Below, in pieces: positions 27,508-36,037 of a DNA stretch of 58,193 nucleotides. The position numbers and the translations under genes were made by a program. Positions within the stretch are counted from its first letter, which is position 1. Each line of letters begins with the position of its first letter. Source of the stretch: UBA2266 sp964406945 (GTDB lineage Bacteria; Planctomycetota; Phycisphaerae; Sedimentisphaerales; Anaerobacaceae); contig CAYOTO010000021.1 of assembly GCA_964406945.1 (NCBI GenBank), positions 1 through 58,193 of the forward strand. The letters run 5' to 3'. The notes under the pieces were generated by a model that saw only the letters and a program-made list of their open reading frames with translations, searched no databases and was not told the origin of the DNA.

Positions 27508-29772
27508 CTAGTAGTACCCCCGGGTGCCCGTATTCGTCTGCGCACCGGAATCGGAACCGCCCGGGGCCTCACGCCACACCAGTTTGAAATTCAGGACGAA
27601 CCAGTAATCGTTTATCTTCATGACCGGCTCGCCCGTACGCGGATCGAGCACGTCGCGACCCGCCGCATCCTTCTCGGCAACGGCGTTTATAATCTCCTTG
27701 GTCATCGGGTCCACCAGGATCTTCTTCATCGCAGGCATGTAATCGCCCGACGGACCGCTGACCGAAGCGGTCGCACCGGCCGATCTATCCGGCTTGTACT
27801 CGACCTGACCGATACCGACCGGCAGCCGCTCTCCGAGTTCAACCGGCTTCTTCTCGATCTTGAAATGGGTCGGATCGGTCACACTGTAAACCTCGTAAGG
27901 ACTGTTGCCGTCCACTACCTGTTCGTCAAGATGCAAAAGACGCGTCACATAGCCCCACTCGTCCTTATTGTCCTCTACACCCACCGGGTGCAGCAACTCG
28001 CCCGGATTCTTGTAAGGACTGTAGCCGGCCAGCGTGATAACGAATCCCTTCTTCTTCTCATCTCCCTGCTGGCCCGCCCCCGGAGCATATTCCTGGCCGT
28101 ACACGGCCATCTCCCAGTCCTCCCCGTAGGCCTCCATCATGGCCTGCTCGTCAATCATCATCTCTTCGTACCCTTCCTCACCCATCTGCGAACCGAGAGT
28201 ACTTCGTCGCTGAAGCGCCGTGCGGCCGAACTTCGCCTTAGCCAGATCGTCGGCGTAGTATATCGACATGTTCGTAATGAACATCTGCTCGCGTTCTTTA
28301 CGCGGCACCTGCATAACCGCCTCGATATCGCCCGCTTCGAATGCCTTGTAAAGCCGGGCCTGTTCGGGGTTGTTCTCGGCGTTCGGAACCGCAGAAAGCA
28401 GCAGCTCCTGAACCTTCGGAATAGTATCGCGATACTTGAAAGGCTCGAACTGCTTCTCGATAGTCTCCTTGTACGTAGCCCCCTTCTGTATCTCCTGCTG
28501 AAGCTTCCGCGAAGCTTCCTCCGCCCGCCTGATCGTGCTGTTATAAGCCTGTCTTATAGGCTTATTGCGTCGATAGCTGATACCGTCGAGCGTAGTCCGC
28601 CCCACCGCCATAATCGAAACCAGCAGCAGCAGACTTGCCGCAAAGGTGAAATATCTGGCCTTGCTGGTCCATGCCATCGACCTGGCCACCGCCTGCGGCA
28701 AAAGATTGCTCTCGATCCGCGCAAGACCCAGCCCCTGAAGCGCCAAACCGTAAACCACACCGAAATCGCCGACGCTCTCGGTGAATTTCGGAGCCGAAAC
28801 CCCCGGCCCCATCGCCAGCCGCTTGAACGAATCCGGCTTCTCGACCGGAATCTGCAGCGTCTGCTGCATGTACTTCAGCAATCCGCGAAGCTTCGTGCCC
28901 CCGCCCATCCCGATAACACGTTTGAGCTTAACATCGGAATTACTGCTCGTGTAGAAACCCAGCGACCGCTGAACCTCGGACGCCAGATCCGTGAAAACAG
29001 GCTTCATCGCCTGGAATATCTGCCTGGCGTACTTGCTCATCGGGGCCGTGCGTTTGAGCTTCTCGGCCTTCTCGAAGCTCAGTTTAAACGTATCGGCAAT
29101 GGCCCGCGTAAACGCGTTGCCTCCGATCAGAATACACCTCTGCCACACCGTCGAAGCCGTGCACACCACCAGATCCGTGTGCTCTGCGCCCACGTTCAAG
29201 ATCACAACCGCCTTGTCGTCCGAACGCGTCAGCTCCGGCCTGTCGAAAAGAACGTAGTTGTAAAGAGCCATCGGAGCCATCTGTACGTAGCTGACCCCGA
29301 TCTCCTCGTTCTCGAAGGGCTCCATCATACCTTCGACAATCTCGTTTTTGATGGCGAAAATCCCGACCCGCTTCTCCGCATCGTCCTCATCGCTCATCAT
29401 CTGGTAGTCCCACTGAACCTCGTTGATGTCGAACGGAATCTGCTGAACCGCCTCGAATTTGACGATCTCGCTGATGCGCTTCTTCTCGACCGGAGGCAGA
29501 GTTACGAACCGCGCAAAACTGTTCTGACTCGGAACCGCAATGACCACTTCCTCGTCCATAACCTCATTGCGATCGAGGAATTTGCGCAGACTCAGTGCGA
29601 TCAACTCGTCTTTCTCGGCTTGGCTGATATTGCCGCCGGAAAGGACCTTCCCGTGCTGAATATTGTCAAATCCGAGGACTTGAACTACCCCATTTACCTC
29701 GGCCAGACATAACGCCTTGAGCGAATTGTTGCCTATGTCAATCGCCCAGACCGAGTTGCCTTCATACGCCAT
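27508..29772 (-). CDS. pilM: Type IV pilus assembly protein PilM with C-terminal extension
   Basis: 754 residues, about twice normal PilM. Residues 1-365 are an FtsA/actin-like ATPase: AIDIGNNSLKALCL (phosphate 1), VVILNVGAEHTDLVV (phosphate 2) and VIGMGGGTKLRGLL (adenosine). A membrane helix (FAASLLLLVSIMAVG) near 375-395 and a coiled segment lead to a C-terminal domain, so PilM is fused to what looks like a PilN-type partner. It should sit on the cytoplasmic side of the pilus or type II secretion platform. GGAGG six nt before the ATG supports the start; first gene of a three-gene operon. Confidence 0.88.
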   Translation of the reverse strand: MAYEGNSVWAIDIGNNSLKALCLAEVNGVVQVLGFDNIQHGKVLSGGNISQAEKDELIALSLRKFLDRNEVMDEEVVIAVPSQNSFARFVTLPPVEKKRISEIVKFEAVQQIPFDINEVQWDYQMMSDEDDAEKRVGIFAIKNEIVEGMMEPFENEEIGVSYVQMAPMALYNYVLFDRPELTRSDDKAVVILNVGAEHTDLVVCTASTVWQRCILIGGNAFTRAIADTFKLSFEKAEKLKRTAPMSKYARQIFQAMKPVFTDLASEVQRSLGFYTSSNSDVKLKRVIGMGGGTKLRGLLKYMQQTLQIPVEKPDSFKRLAMGPGVSAPKFTESVGDFGVVYGLALQGLGLARIESNLLPQAVARSMAWTSKARYFTFAASLLLLVSIMAVGRTTLDGISYRRNKPIRQAYNSTIRRAEEASRKLQQEIQKGATYKETIEKQFEPFKYRDTIPKVQELLLSAVPNAENNPEQARLYKAFEAGDIEAVMQVPRKEREQMFITNMSIYYADDLAKAKFGRTALQRRSTLGSQMGEEGYEEMMIDEQAMMEAYGEDWEMAVYGQEYAPGAGQQGDEKKKGFVITLAGYSPYKNPGELLHPVGVEDNKDEWGYVTRLLHLDEQVVDGNSPYEVYSVTDPTHFKIEKKPVELGERLPVGIGQVEYKPDRSAGATASVSGPSGDYMPAMKKILVDPMTKEIINAVAEKDAAGRDVLDPRTGEPVMKINDYWFVLNFKLVWREAPGGSDSGAQTNTGTRGYY

Positions 29773-30082
29773 TACAGACCTCCACCTAGGTTCAGAATTT
29801 ACAAAACAGGCCTGATATCATTATACATCATCAACACCCCCTTTTCAACCACCAACCGCCCTATCTCCCCTTATTTACGCACCTTTACCCAAATTCTCCC
29901 GTCCGTCGGCCCCCCTGCACCCCTGCGTCGCTTCCATATACCCCCGAAACCCGCAAAGCGAAGCCCAACGCGGCCTGTCTGCACCGCCTGCATCGATTAA
30001 AACGCCTGTAACGGCAATAACTTATACTGCCCAACCGGCCCCCGGGTTCGCCCCCACCGCACCCCCGGCAAGACCGCAGCCA

Positions 30083-30423
30083 AGTTACGTGCGGGTTTCC
30101 GTAGGCATCGTATTCGTAGCGTTCGGTTACGGCTGAGGAGGTGTTGATCTCGGCCGCGACGCTGTAAAGATGGTCGGCAGAAATGCAAAATGCAAAACTA
30201 AAAGTGCAAAACTGCGGAATCGCCCTTTGGGCGATGGAGTCTGACGGCATAGTCAGGGCGCCCATCCCTAGTTTGGAGCGGGCTGGTTCCGCTTGACGGC
30301 ATGCAAGCGTATCGGAGAAATTGTATTCATCCAGGACCTGCCAGTCCTTGCTGTAGAAGTACCGCCTTGTATTGGCGCTGGTTACGTGGTCTTTCTTTTC
30401 TATGCGCCGGCCCAGGGCATCCC
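30083..30423 (-). pseudogene. RHS core remnant, copy 4
   Basis: Two pieces of an RHS-associated core in one open frame: DALGRRIEKKDHVTSANTRR... (30327-30423) and HLYSVAAEINTSSAVTERYE...GNPHV (30083-30183). The piece that should lie between them has been replaced by the short repeat at 30177-30262, and no toxin tip follows; after 30083 the sequence is unrelated. A relic. Confidence 0.75.
30177..30262. repeat. Short repeat inside RHS remnant, copy 1
   Basis: About 85 bp beginning with CAGAAATGCAAAATGCAAAA and containing a CCCTTTGGGCG hairpin-like core; about 90 percent identical to 31279-31363. Both copies replace the same part of an RHS core, so the remnant was duplicated after the replacement. 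Confidence 0.75.
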
Positions 30424-30508
30424 CGATCAAATCGAAACCGGGTGCGCCGTGCCCAGCAATGCAAGCATTGACATTCGGGGGCTTAACCGTTCTTGCCATC
30501 ATGGTGTA

Positions 30509-31192
30509 TTACCAGTCGATGCCTCCATTCTTTGTTGTTGGGGCCTTTACGCTTGGTAGCCAACCCTGAACTCTAACCCACTCACTTCTGTGTCCAGCAG
30601 CATCATACAGTTGGACCTCCACAGGGGATACCTTTGGATCAGAAATCCAGATTGTGGGCATGCTGCGTGTATCTCGGGTCGAGCCATCCAAGTATCTATT
30701 CCAAGCTTCTTTGTTCATCGTTTCGTTATGTGCTCTCAATTGGACAGGAAGAATCATGTACGACGCTCCGAAAGAACGTGTCCCTTGAAAAGCGGCATAT
30801 CGCTCCTCCAAAACAGATTTGCGACTCGTCGGACTTAAAGGATGCTCCTTCATAACAAAACCCGTCAAATCATCATCTTCATCGGAAACCCCTAGCACCA
30901 AGTAAGTACGTCCGGTTTTAGCGTGCTTATAAAACGTAGCAAGGAGCAGGACAGGCACGGGATCAACACGAGAATTCTCCCGCATTTGGATGACTTCTCT
31001 AGCTTTTGCCCTGACGTACTGTGGCGCATTTGGATCTCTAATCAAGCGATTACAAAATTCACGACTCCTTCTCTCGCTGACTTCTGCAATGGTCTTGCGC
31101 TTGCCACAACCAAGTTGCAGAAGGAGAAAAAGGCATAAAACCATGGCAGTACGCCATACCACCAAACTAGAAGTTTCGAGTTTCATAACCAT
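30509..31192 (-). CDS. Possible lipoprotein, RHS cassette partner
   Basis: 227 residues (or 225 from the second Met), low GC. The N-terminus is hydrophobic and ends LLLQLGC, a weak lipobox. The rest is an uncharacterised soluble domain with FYKHAKTGRTYLVLGVSDED. It sits directly downstream of RHS remnant 3 in the same position that partner genes take after the better preserved RHS cassettes, so it may be an orphan immunity protein; that is inference from position. Confidence 0.6.
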   Translation of the reverse strand: MVMKLETSSLVVWRTAMVLCLFLLLQLGCGKRKTIAEVSERRSREFCNRLIRDPNAPQYVRAKAREVIQMRENSRVDPVPVLLLATFYKHAKTGRTYLVLGVSDEDDDLTGFVMKEHPLSPTSRKSVLEERYAAFQGTRSFGASYMILPVQLRAHNETMNKEAWNRYLDGSTRDTRSMPTIWISDPKVSPVEVQLYDAAGHRSEWVRVQGWLPSVKAPTTKNGGIDW

Positions 31193-31410
31193 TCTGGTTT
31201 CCGTAGGCGTAGTATTCGTAGCATTCGGTTACGGCTGAGGAGGTGTTGATCTCGGCCGCGACGCTGTAAAGATGGTCGGCAGAAATGCAAAATGCAAAAT
31301 TGAAAGTGCAAAATTGCGGAATCGCCCTTTGGGCGGTGGAGTCTGACGGCAATGTCCGGGCGTCCCCGATCAGGTCAGGGCAGGCTGCGCTGTATTCGAC
31401 AATGCTGATA
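31193..31410 (-). pseudogene. RHS core remnant, copy 3
   Basis: Reads HLYSVAAEINTSSAVTECYE...YGN (31196-31283) and, after the inserted short repeat, a SIVEYS relic matching the DIVEYTYD segment of the intact cassette. The tip is absent. The reading continues at its end straight into the 30509-31192 gene. Confidence 0.7.
31279..31363. repeat. Short repeat inside RHS remnant, copy 2
   Basis: Second copy of the 85-bp element at 30177-30262, with the same borders inside the RHS core. Confidence 0.75.
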
Positions 31411-31468
31411 TTGCCTTGATCCTTCAAAACCGCTGTCATTGCTAGCATCATGCCTGTTTTGGTTCCTG

Positions 31469-32425
31469 CTATTCTGCAACTTGGCCGGACAATTTGTTTT
31501 TTGCATTCCTCGATCGGAATAGACGGCAAGCAATAAGGACGTACAGATAACCAATCAAAGCTCCGATTAGCAACCCAGCTACAAGTTCGACGATGCTAAC
31601 GGACATGGTTCTCTGGATTATTGCTGTATCCCCCTGAAGTTGCCGGGGAGTATATGTAAGGGAAACGCCTAGCCAGATGGCACCCACTACCGCTCCTAAG
31701 ACAGTTGCGAAAAGCAGGCAGGTCTTTGCATGGCAAAGAATGAAGGTCCTGAAGGACGGAATTGCAACAATGACTACCAGTGCCAAGGCGAGTGCACCAG
31801 CAAGCTTGACTAGCGTGGTCACAACGGGCCCGATCTTGTAGTAGATTGGGGCAACATCTGCGGTCGGAAGTGATAGTCGTTCAGTCACCTCGCTAGGTAA
31901 AACCACGCCATCGTAAAATGATGATTCAATTTTAAAAACAGAAACTGCGACACTTTCAAGAGTTTGAACCAGTTCCCTGCCGATATTGTTGTGAGTCAGG
32001 TCCCACATTTTGTCCTGGCCAGCCTCATTGAAACTGAAGTATAATGCAGGTTTGCCCATCCTATCCCGGGTTAGCCAGACATCAGCAACGTCCCCTGTCG
32101 TAATATCATAGGGCTGTAATACCACAAGCAGCTCAGTTTCTCCTGTCGCACTGGATCTCGTAACAACACCTGTAGACTCCAGTTTTTTGCTCGCGTCTGG
32201 TGAGATAGGGATCCACCGAGCGACTAATTCGCTGTGCTGATAGACTTCAGACGCGTCGGAGGCCTTGGCTATCTCTATTAGATGGGCGTCGAATTGAGAA
32301 GAGGCTGCTATGTGAAGTTCAAGTGCACCTTTATAGCGCTGGGCAATGGAGGTTGCCTGAGCCGAATTCATCACAATCGGGTTGCAAAGCGCCATAGCAA
32401 TCACAATATTACGCAAATTCTTCAT
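31469..32425 (-). CDS. Exported membrane protein with SecD-head-like segment, RHS partner
   Basis: 318 residues with signal peptide. The middle (PALYFSFNEAGQDKMWDLT followed by NNIGRELVQ) resembles the P1 head of SecD/SecDF. Three membrane helices follow near the C-terminus. It starts 28 bp after RHS cassette 2 on the same strand and has AAGGAG 11 nt before the ATG. Position suggests an immunity or accessory protein for the cassette 2 tip; a real role in protein export is not supported by context. Confidence 0.65.
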   Translation of the reverse strand: MKNLRNIVIAMALCNPIVMNSAQATSIAQRYKGALELHIAASSQFDAHLIEIAKASDASEVYQHSELVARWIPISPDASKKLESTGVVTRSSATGETELLVVLQPYDITTGDVADVWLTRDRMGKPALYFSFNEAGQDKMWDLTHNNIGRELVQTLESVAVSVFKIESSFYDGVVLPSEVTERLSLPTADVAPIYYKIGPVVTTLVKLAGALALALVVIVAIPSFRTFILCHAKTCLLFATVLGAVVGAIWLGVSLTYTPRQLQGDTAIIQRTMSVSIVELVAGLLIGALIGYLYVLIACRLFRSRNAKNKLSGQVAE

Positions 32426-32453
32426 CTTCAGTTCAACTCCTTAAGTCCAATGG

Positions 32454-33725
32454 CTAATACCAACCCTTCTTTCTGTGACCACACTTACACTGAAAGAAAG
32501 CATCCCCGCATAACTTCTTCGGATCTTCTGTAGTATGACAGTGAACCTCCATACCACCGCCCATTGCCAAATACCCTGTCACCTGGCGTTCCCATTCAAG
32601 CTCCCACTCGTGTTTGTTGCAGTCCCGGCATTTCGCTTTGCATTTGACGAATCGCTTACAGAGGTAGCGCGTCCCCCTAGGATTCCATCGGCCATTTGGG
32701 CCCCGCAGACTTGTATCGACCATGTGCCTGGTCGGCCACTTCCAGCTTGTATAAGGAATAGACAGCAGCGGAGCACTGGTACAGTCTTCTTTTAAAGTAG
32801 GGCCCACAATTTCAATTGTAAAAGTGCTTAAGGTATCAACTTGAAAGTCCACCTCTCTGTAACGTCTGACATGGCTACCAAAGAGAGGAAATCTTGGCCA
32901 TGGTACGTATTCGGTGTACCAGTATCGGCGTATTTTCACAGGCTTTGTGTCGAGTTCCGCGACTTTCGGACAATAGAAACAGTTGCCACCGTTGCTGCAA
33001 GTTGTCCGTTTTTTTGACTTTGGCTTATCAGGGGGCGTTATTGGCGTCGGAATCCAGGAGCCACCCGTAAACAACCCGTACTGATCATGCCGATGCATTG
33101 GGCCACTTTTCACGTACTCATAAAGACTCATTGCGTCGTGGTATTGAGATACTGCATCAAACGGGACCGGCGGCACGCAATCTGGAGTTACTCCAAGCGG
33201 ATCATGTGTCAGCCATCGGCCTGTGTGATAGTCGTAATAGCGGTTTCTGTTGTATTGGAGGGTTAGATCGGCGTTGTTCAGGTAGTCAACACGGCGGCCG
33301 GTGAACAGGTATGGGTTGTCGTTGTCGGGCAGATTGTCTGCATCGTCCGCAGAATTGCTGTCGAGTACGTGCGGGTTTCCGTAGGCGTCGTATTCGTAGC
33401 GTTCGGTAACGGCTGAGGAGGTGTTGATCTCGGCCGCGACGCTGTAAAGATGGTCGTGGACGTAGTAGCGGCTGTTGGCCGTAACTGTCGCCCAGCTTAG
33501 AAGGACTTCGTCGATGTAGTTGCCGTAGACAAACCTGTTCTCAAGTGCCGGCGTTGCGTCGCCGCTGTATTCATCCAGGACCTGCCAGTCCTTGCTGTAG
33601 AAGTACCGCCTTGTATTGACACTCGTGACGCAGTCTTTCTTCTCGATTCTGCGGCCCAATGCATCATACGTGTATTCGACGATGTCGGCGGTGACGTCTA
33701 CATTTGAAACAGTCATCTCTATCAT
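32454..33725 (-). CDS. RHS-repeat cassette 2 with Cys-rich C-terminal tip
   Basis: 423 residues, lacking the signal peptide and large N-terminal YD-repeat barrel of full RHS proteins. Residues 15-210 are the C-terminal RHS core: VEYTYDALGRRIEKK, RYFYSKDWQVLDEY, YDAYGNPHVLD, PYLFTGRRVD, QYNRNRYYDYHTGRWLTHDP, the usual hyperconserved junction before a variable tip. The tip (about 240-423) has a CNGG.CFYC pair and a terminal run of Cys/His (CKAKCRDC, CKCGH), likely zinc-binding. It starts 10 bp after the upstream partner gene, allowing reinitiation. It may be a displaced toxin cassette. Confidence 0.82.
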   Translation of the reverse strand: MIEMTVSNVDVTADIVEYTYDALGRRIEKKDCVTSVNTRRYFYSKDWQVLDEYSGDATPALENRFVYGNYIDEVLLSWATVTANSRYYVHDHLYSVAAEINTSSAVTERYEYDAYGNPHVLDSNSADDADNLPDNDNPYLFTGRRVDYLNNADLTLQYNRNRYYDYHTGRWLTHDPLGVTPDCVPPVPFDAVSQYHDAMSLYEYVKSGPMHRHDQYGLFTGGSWIPTPITPPDKPKSKKRTTCSNGGNCFYCPKVAELDTKPVKIRRYWYTEYVPWPRFPLFGSHVRRYREVDFQVDTLSTFTIEIVGPTLKEDCTSAPLLSIPYTSWKWPTRHMVDTSLRGPNGRWNPRGTRYLCKRFVKCKAKCRDCNKHEWELEWERQVTGYLAMGGGMEVHCHTTEDPKKLCGDAFFQCKCGHRKKGWY

Positions 33726-33735
33726 GCAAATCTCA

Positions 33736-34443
33736 TTACTGACTGTCCCGAACGTCAGCCTCCGGTCTGCCTACTTTGAAAGACACTATTATGTCGGCAT
33801 TCTCTCCCCTGCCCCCGCGTACTCCATCTTTGCCAAGGCTTCTTAACACGACTGTATGCCTACGGATTTCGTAAAGTATTTCATTTCCCCATATATCCTT
33901 AGTACTATCTGAAAACACAATCTCATTTAGATGCAAATCCTCCAGAGAAAGGGGCAGTTCTTGATTGATTTCGAAATATTCCACTATTTGTTCATGCAGC
34001 ACATCTAGTTGGAGTTTGATGCACGAACTTGGCGAGTCCATGCCTATTATTTCGTAATAACTTTCTTTGTCGTAAGGATCAAAAGTAAAAGAAATATCTG
34101 CGGCGTCTCCGTCTCCACCGTCTTTGCCATCTTTCCCAAAGCTCGTAATTGTTATGTCTCCAGTATTGGTACGAATGTAAGAAATCCTATTTCCCCAACC
34201 GTCCTTCACGCTATTGTCATAGCCTGGTCTGGGCGGCAACTCCTGCAAGTTTCTTGGCGGTTTTCCATTTAGTTCCACATAGTCAAATATTCGCAGCATC
34301 AAGCTCCGCAACCTTGTATTAGTAGAAGCTTCAGGGGATATTTTCTCACCTAATATGAAGCATATTAGAAGAAACGTCGGAATCAAAAAGCACACGATGA
34401 GGATAAGTAAACGGGAAGTTTTGGTTTCAGATATACCTTTCAT
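33736..34443 (-). CDS. Membrane-anchored protein with two GspG-like domains, RHS partner
   Basis: 235 residues. One N-terminal membrane helix is followed by two copies of a pseudopilin GspG-like C-terminal module: KDGWGNRISYIRTNTGDITITSFGKDGKDGGDGDAADI-type (first, near 75-120) and KDIWGNEILYEIRR...LGKDGVRGGRGENADI-type (second, near 180-225). These repeat the W-G-N and G-x-D-G hallmarks of GspG. There is no FTLIE prepilin leader. Located between RHS cassettes 1 and 2, it may be the partner of tip 1. AGGA precedes the ATG. Confidence 0.7.
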   Translation of the reverse strand: MKGISETKTSRLLILIVCFLIPTFLLICFILGEKISPEASTNTRLRSLMLRIFDYVELNGKPPRNLQELPPRPGYDNSVKDGWGNRISYIRTNTGDITITSFGKDGKDGGDGDAADISFTFDPYDKESYYEIIGMDSPSSCIKLQLDVLHEQIVEYFEINQELPLSLEDLHLNEIVFSDSTKDIWGNEILYEIRRHTVVLRSLGKDGVRGGRGENADIIVSFKVGRPEADVRDSQ

Positions 34444-34463
34444 AGGGAAACTTCCTAAACAGA

Positions 34464-35368
34464 CTAATGCACTCCAAATTTATCACCAATCTGATTACCG
34501 ATAACTTCACCAGCTGTCAATCCTGGGGCAGCGTCGAATTCAAGTTGTGAATAAGTCCGACAGTTATGCCGAATAACAGAATATACGTCCGGTTTACCCA
34601 CTCTTTTTGAAGTCATACGTAGTCTCCAGTTCATATCTTGTTTCCACTTGGTGTACTTGATGCGCTTGATACTCCCACCAGTGTAGTTATCAATGTAGAT
34701 ACGCCCCCTCAGGCAGCCACATAGGACAACACTCCTGAAACCAAGCCATCTTTTTTTAGGAGCAGTGAAGCCTACATGTGTTAGGGCAAATGAATAACAC
34801 TCCATTCCTTCATTTATCAACACCTTGCGCCCCTGAATAATCTTTGTTCTCCACAAATCAACACAAACCTTCTGATGTAATGCGTTGTTAGAAGATCCAC
34901 ACGACCCCTTTTTGTTGTTCCCCTCAATTAGATAGATGTTAGTTCCTTGCGGATCGACAAGAAGTACAGGATCAGATTTCACGTACTGATATCGATTCAG
35001 TCCATCAAGATACTGCTCTAGCATATCTGCGCGTTGTCCTTGAATCAGCCATTCGTCAGTTTGCGGTTGAATATACCCCAGCGGATCATGCGTTAGCCAT
35101 CGGCCTGTGTGGTAGTCGTAGTAGCGGTTTCTGTTGTATTGTAATTTCAAAGAGCCACCATCCAGGATATCAACTCTTCGGCCGGTGAACAGGTACGGGT
35201 TATCATCATCAGGCAGGTTATCTGAATCGTCTGAGAAGTCATCGTCGAGCACGTGCGGGTTTCCATAGGCGTCATACTCATAGCGTTCGGTTACGGCGGA
35301 CGATGTATTCACCTGGGCCGCGGCGCTGTAAAGATGGTCGTGGACGTAATACCGCCAATGGGGCGGAA
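34464..35368 (-). CDS. RHS cassette 1, core and papain/NlpC-like tip (downstream part)
   Basis: From DHLYSAAAQVNTSS onward the frame encodes the conserved RHS core (YDAYGNPHVLD, PYLFTGRRVD, GRWLTHDPLG, KSDPVLLVDPQG) and then a tip of about 160 residues. The tip has CYSFALTHVGF and VIRHNCRTYSQLEFDAA, a Cys and His-Asn-Cys arrangement seen in RHS tips with a papain or NlpC-like fold; catalytic assignment is tentative. Its first codons lie in a different frame from the upstream part (35278-35973): one base is missing or extra near 35360-35375, within a C-rich stretch. Confidence 0.72.
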
Positions 35369-35973
35369 TGCCAATCCATGCTCACCAGCACCTCATCCAC
35401 ATAGTTGCCATACAGGTACGTACCCTTGAAAATTGGGGTAGCACTGCCGTCATACTCATTGAGAACCTGCCAGTCCTTGCTGTAGAAGTACCGCCGGGTA
35501 TTGGCGCTGGTTACGTGGTCTTTCTTCTCTATGCGACGGCCCAGGGCGTCGTAGGTGTATTCGACGATGTCGGAGCCGTCCTGCTGAATCTTCGTGAGGC
35601 GGTTCTCGTAGTCGTACTTATAGGCATAGCCCTGGCGGTCGTAGACGAGATTGCCCGCTTCGTCATACCTGAGACGCCCGTGGCTGTACAGGGCGGCCAC
35701 TTCGTCGTCGTTCAGGTCGGAATTGAGTATCATTACATTGTCCATTTTGCCTTCGAGCCGGTAAGCCTGACTCCAGGAGGCACCCAGATTGAGACTGCCG
35801 GTAGAGGCATATATACTGCCGCAGTTGCCGGTATCCTCAGAGACGCCGTTGACGTACAGTTCGGTATTATACTGCGAATCAATCGTGACCGCAATGTGGT
35901 ACCACCGGTCTATCGCCAGAACCGTCGTAGAGTCCGACCGCCCGCTCCATCGGCCCGCTATAATTGCGAACAT
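35278..35973 (-). CDS. RHS cassette 1, LamG half and core start (upstream part, frameshifted)
   Basis: 231 residues. Residues 1-100 are the second half of a LamG/concanavalin domain (DRWYHIAVTIDSQYNTELYVNG, KMDNVMILNSDLNDDEVAALY). RHS repeats follow (LRYDEAGNLVYDRQGYAYKYDYENRLTKI, DALGRRIEKK). After YVDEVLVSMDW the frame leaves the RHS pattern and ends in unrelated residues; shifting one base restores it. An in-frame stop lies just upstream of the Met, so the N-terminal part of a normal RHS protein is missing. It begins 65 bp after the beta-helix gene. Confidence 0.72.
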   Translation of the reverse strand: MFAIIAGRWSGRSDSTTVLAIDRWYHIAVTIDSQYNTELYVNGVSEDTGNCGSIYASTGSLNLGASWSQAYRLEGKMDNVMILNSDLNDDEVAALYSHGRLRYDEAGNLVYDRQGYAYKYDYENRLTKIQQDGSDIVEYTYDALGRRIEKKDHVTSANTRRYFYSKDWQVLNEYDGSATPIFKGTYLYGNYVDEVLVSMDWHSAPLAVLRPRPSLQRRGPGEYIVRRNRTL

Positions 35974-36037
35974 TGCGTGGGCTATTGTTTTGACCGAACC
36001 GAAGGCTGCTACTTCCGTTCGCTCGCCACATGGCCTG

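Noticed and set aside
27865..29712. 615-codon plus-strand open frame opposite pilM
   Set aside because: No recognisable motifs; the minus strand encodes a clear PilM, so this is an antisense shadow.
29885..35640. CRISPR array
   Set aside because: The repeated segments are protein-coding RHS core pieces of 85-500 bp, not short regular repeats with spacers.
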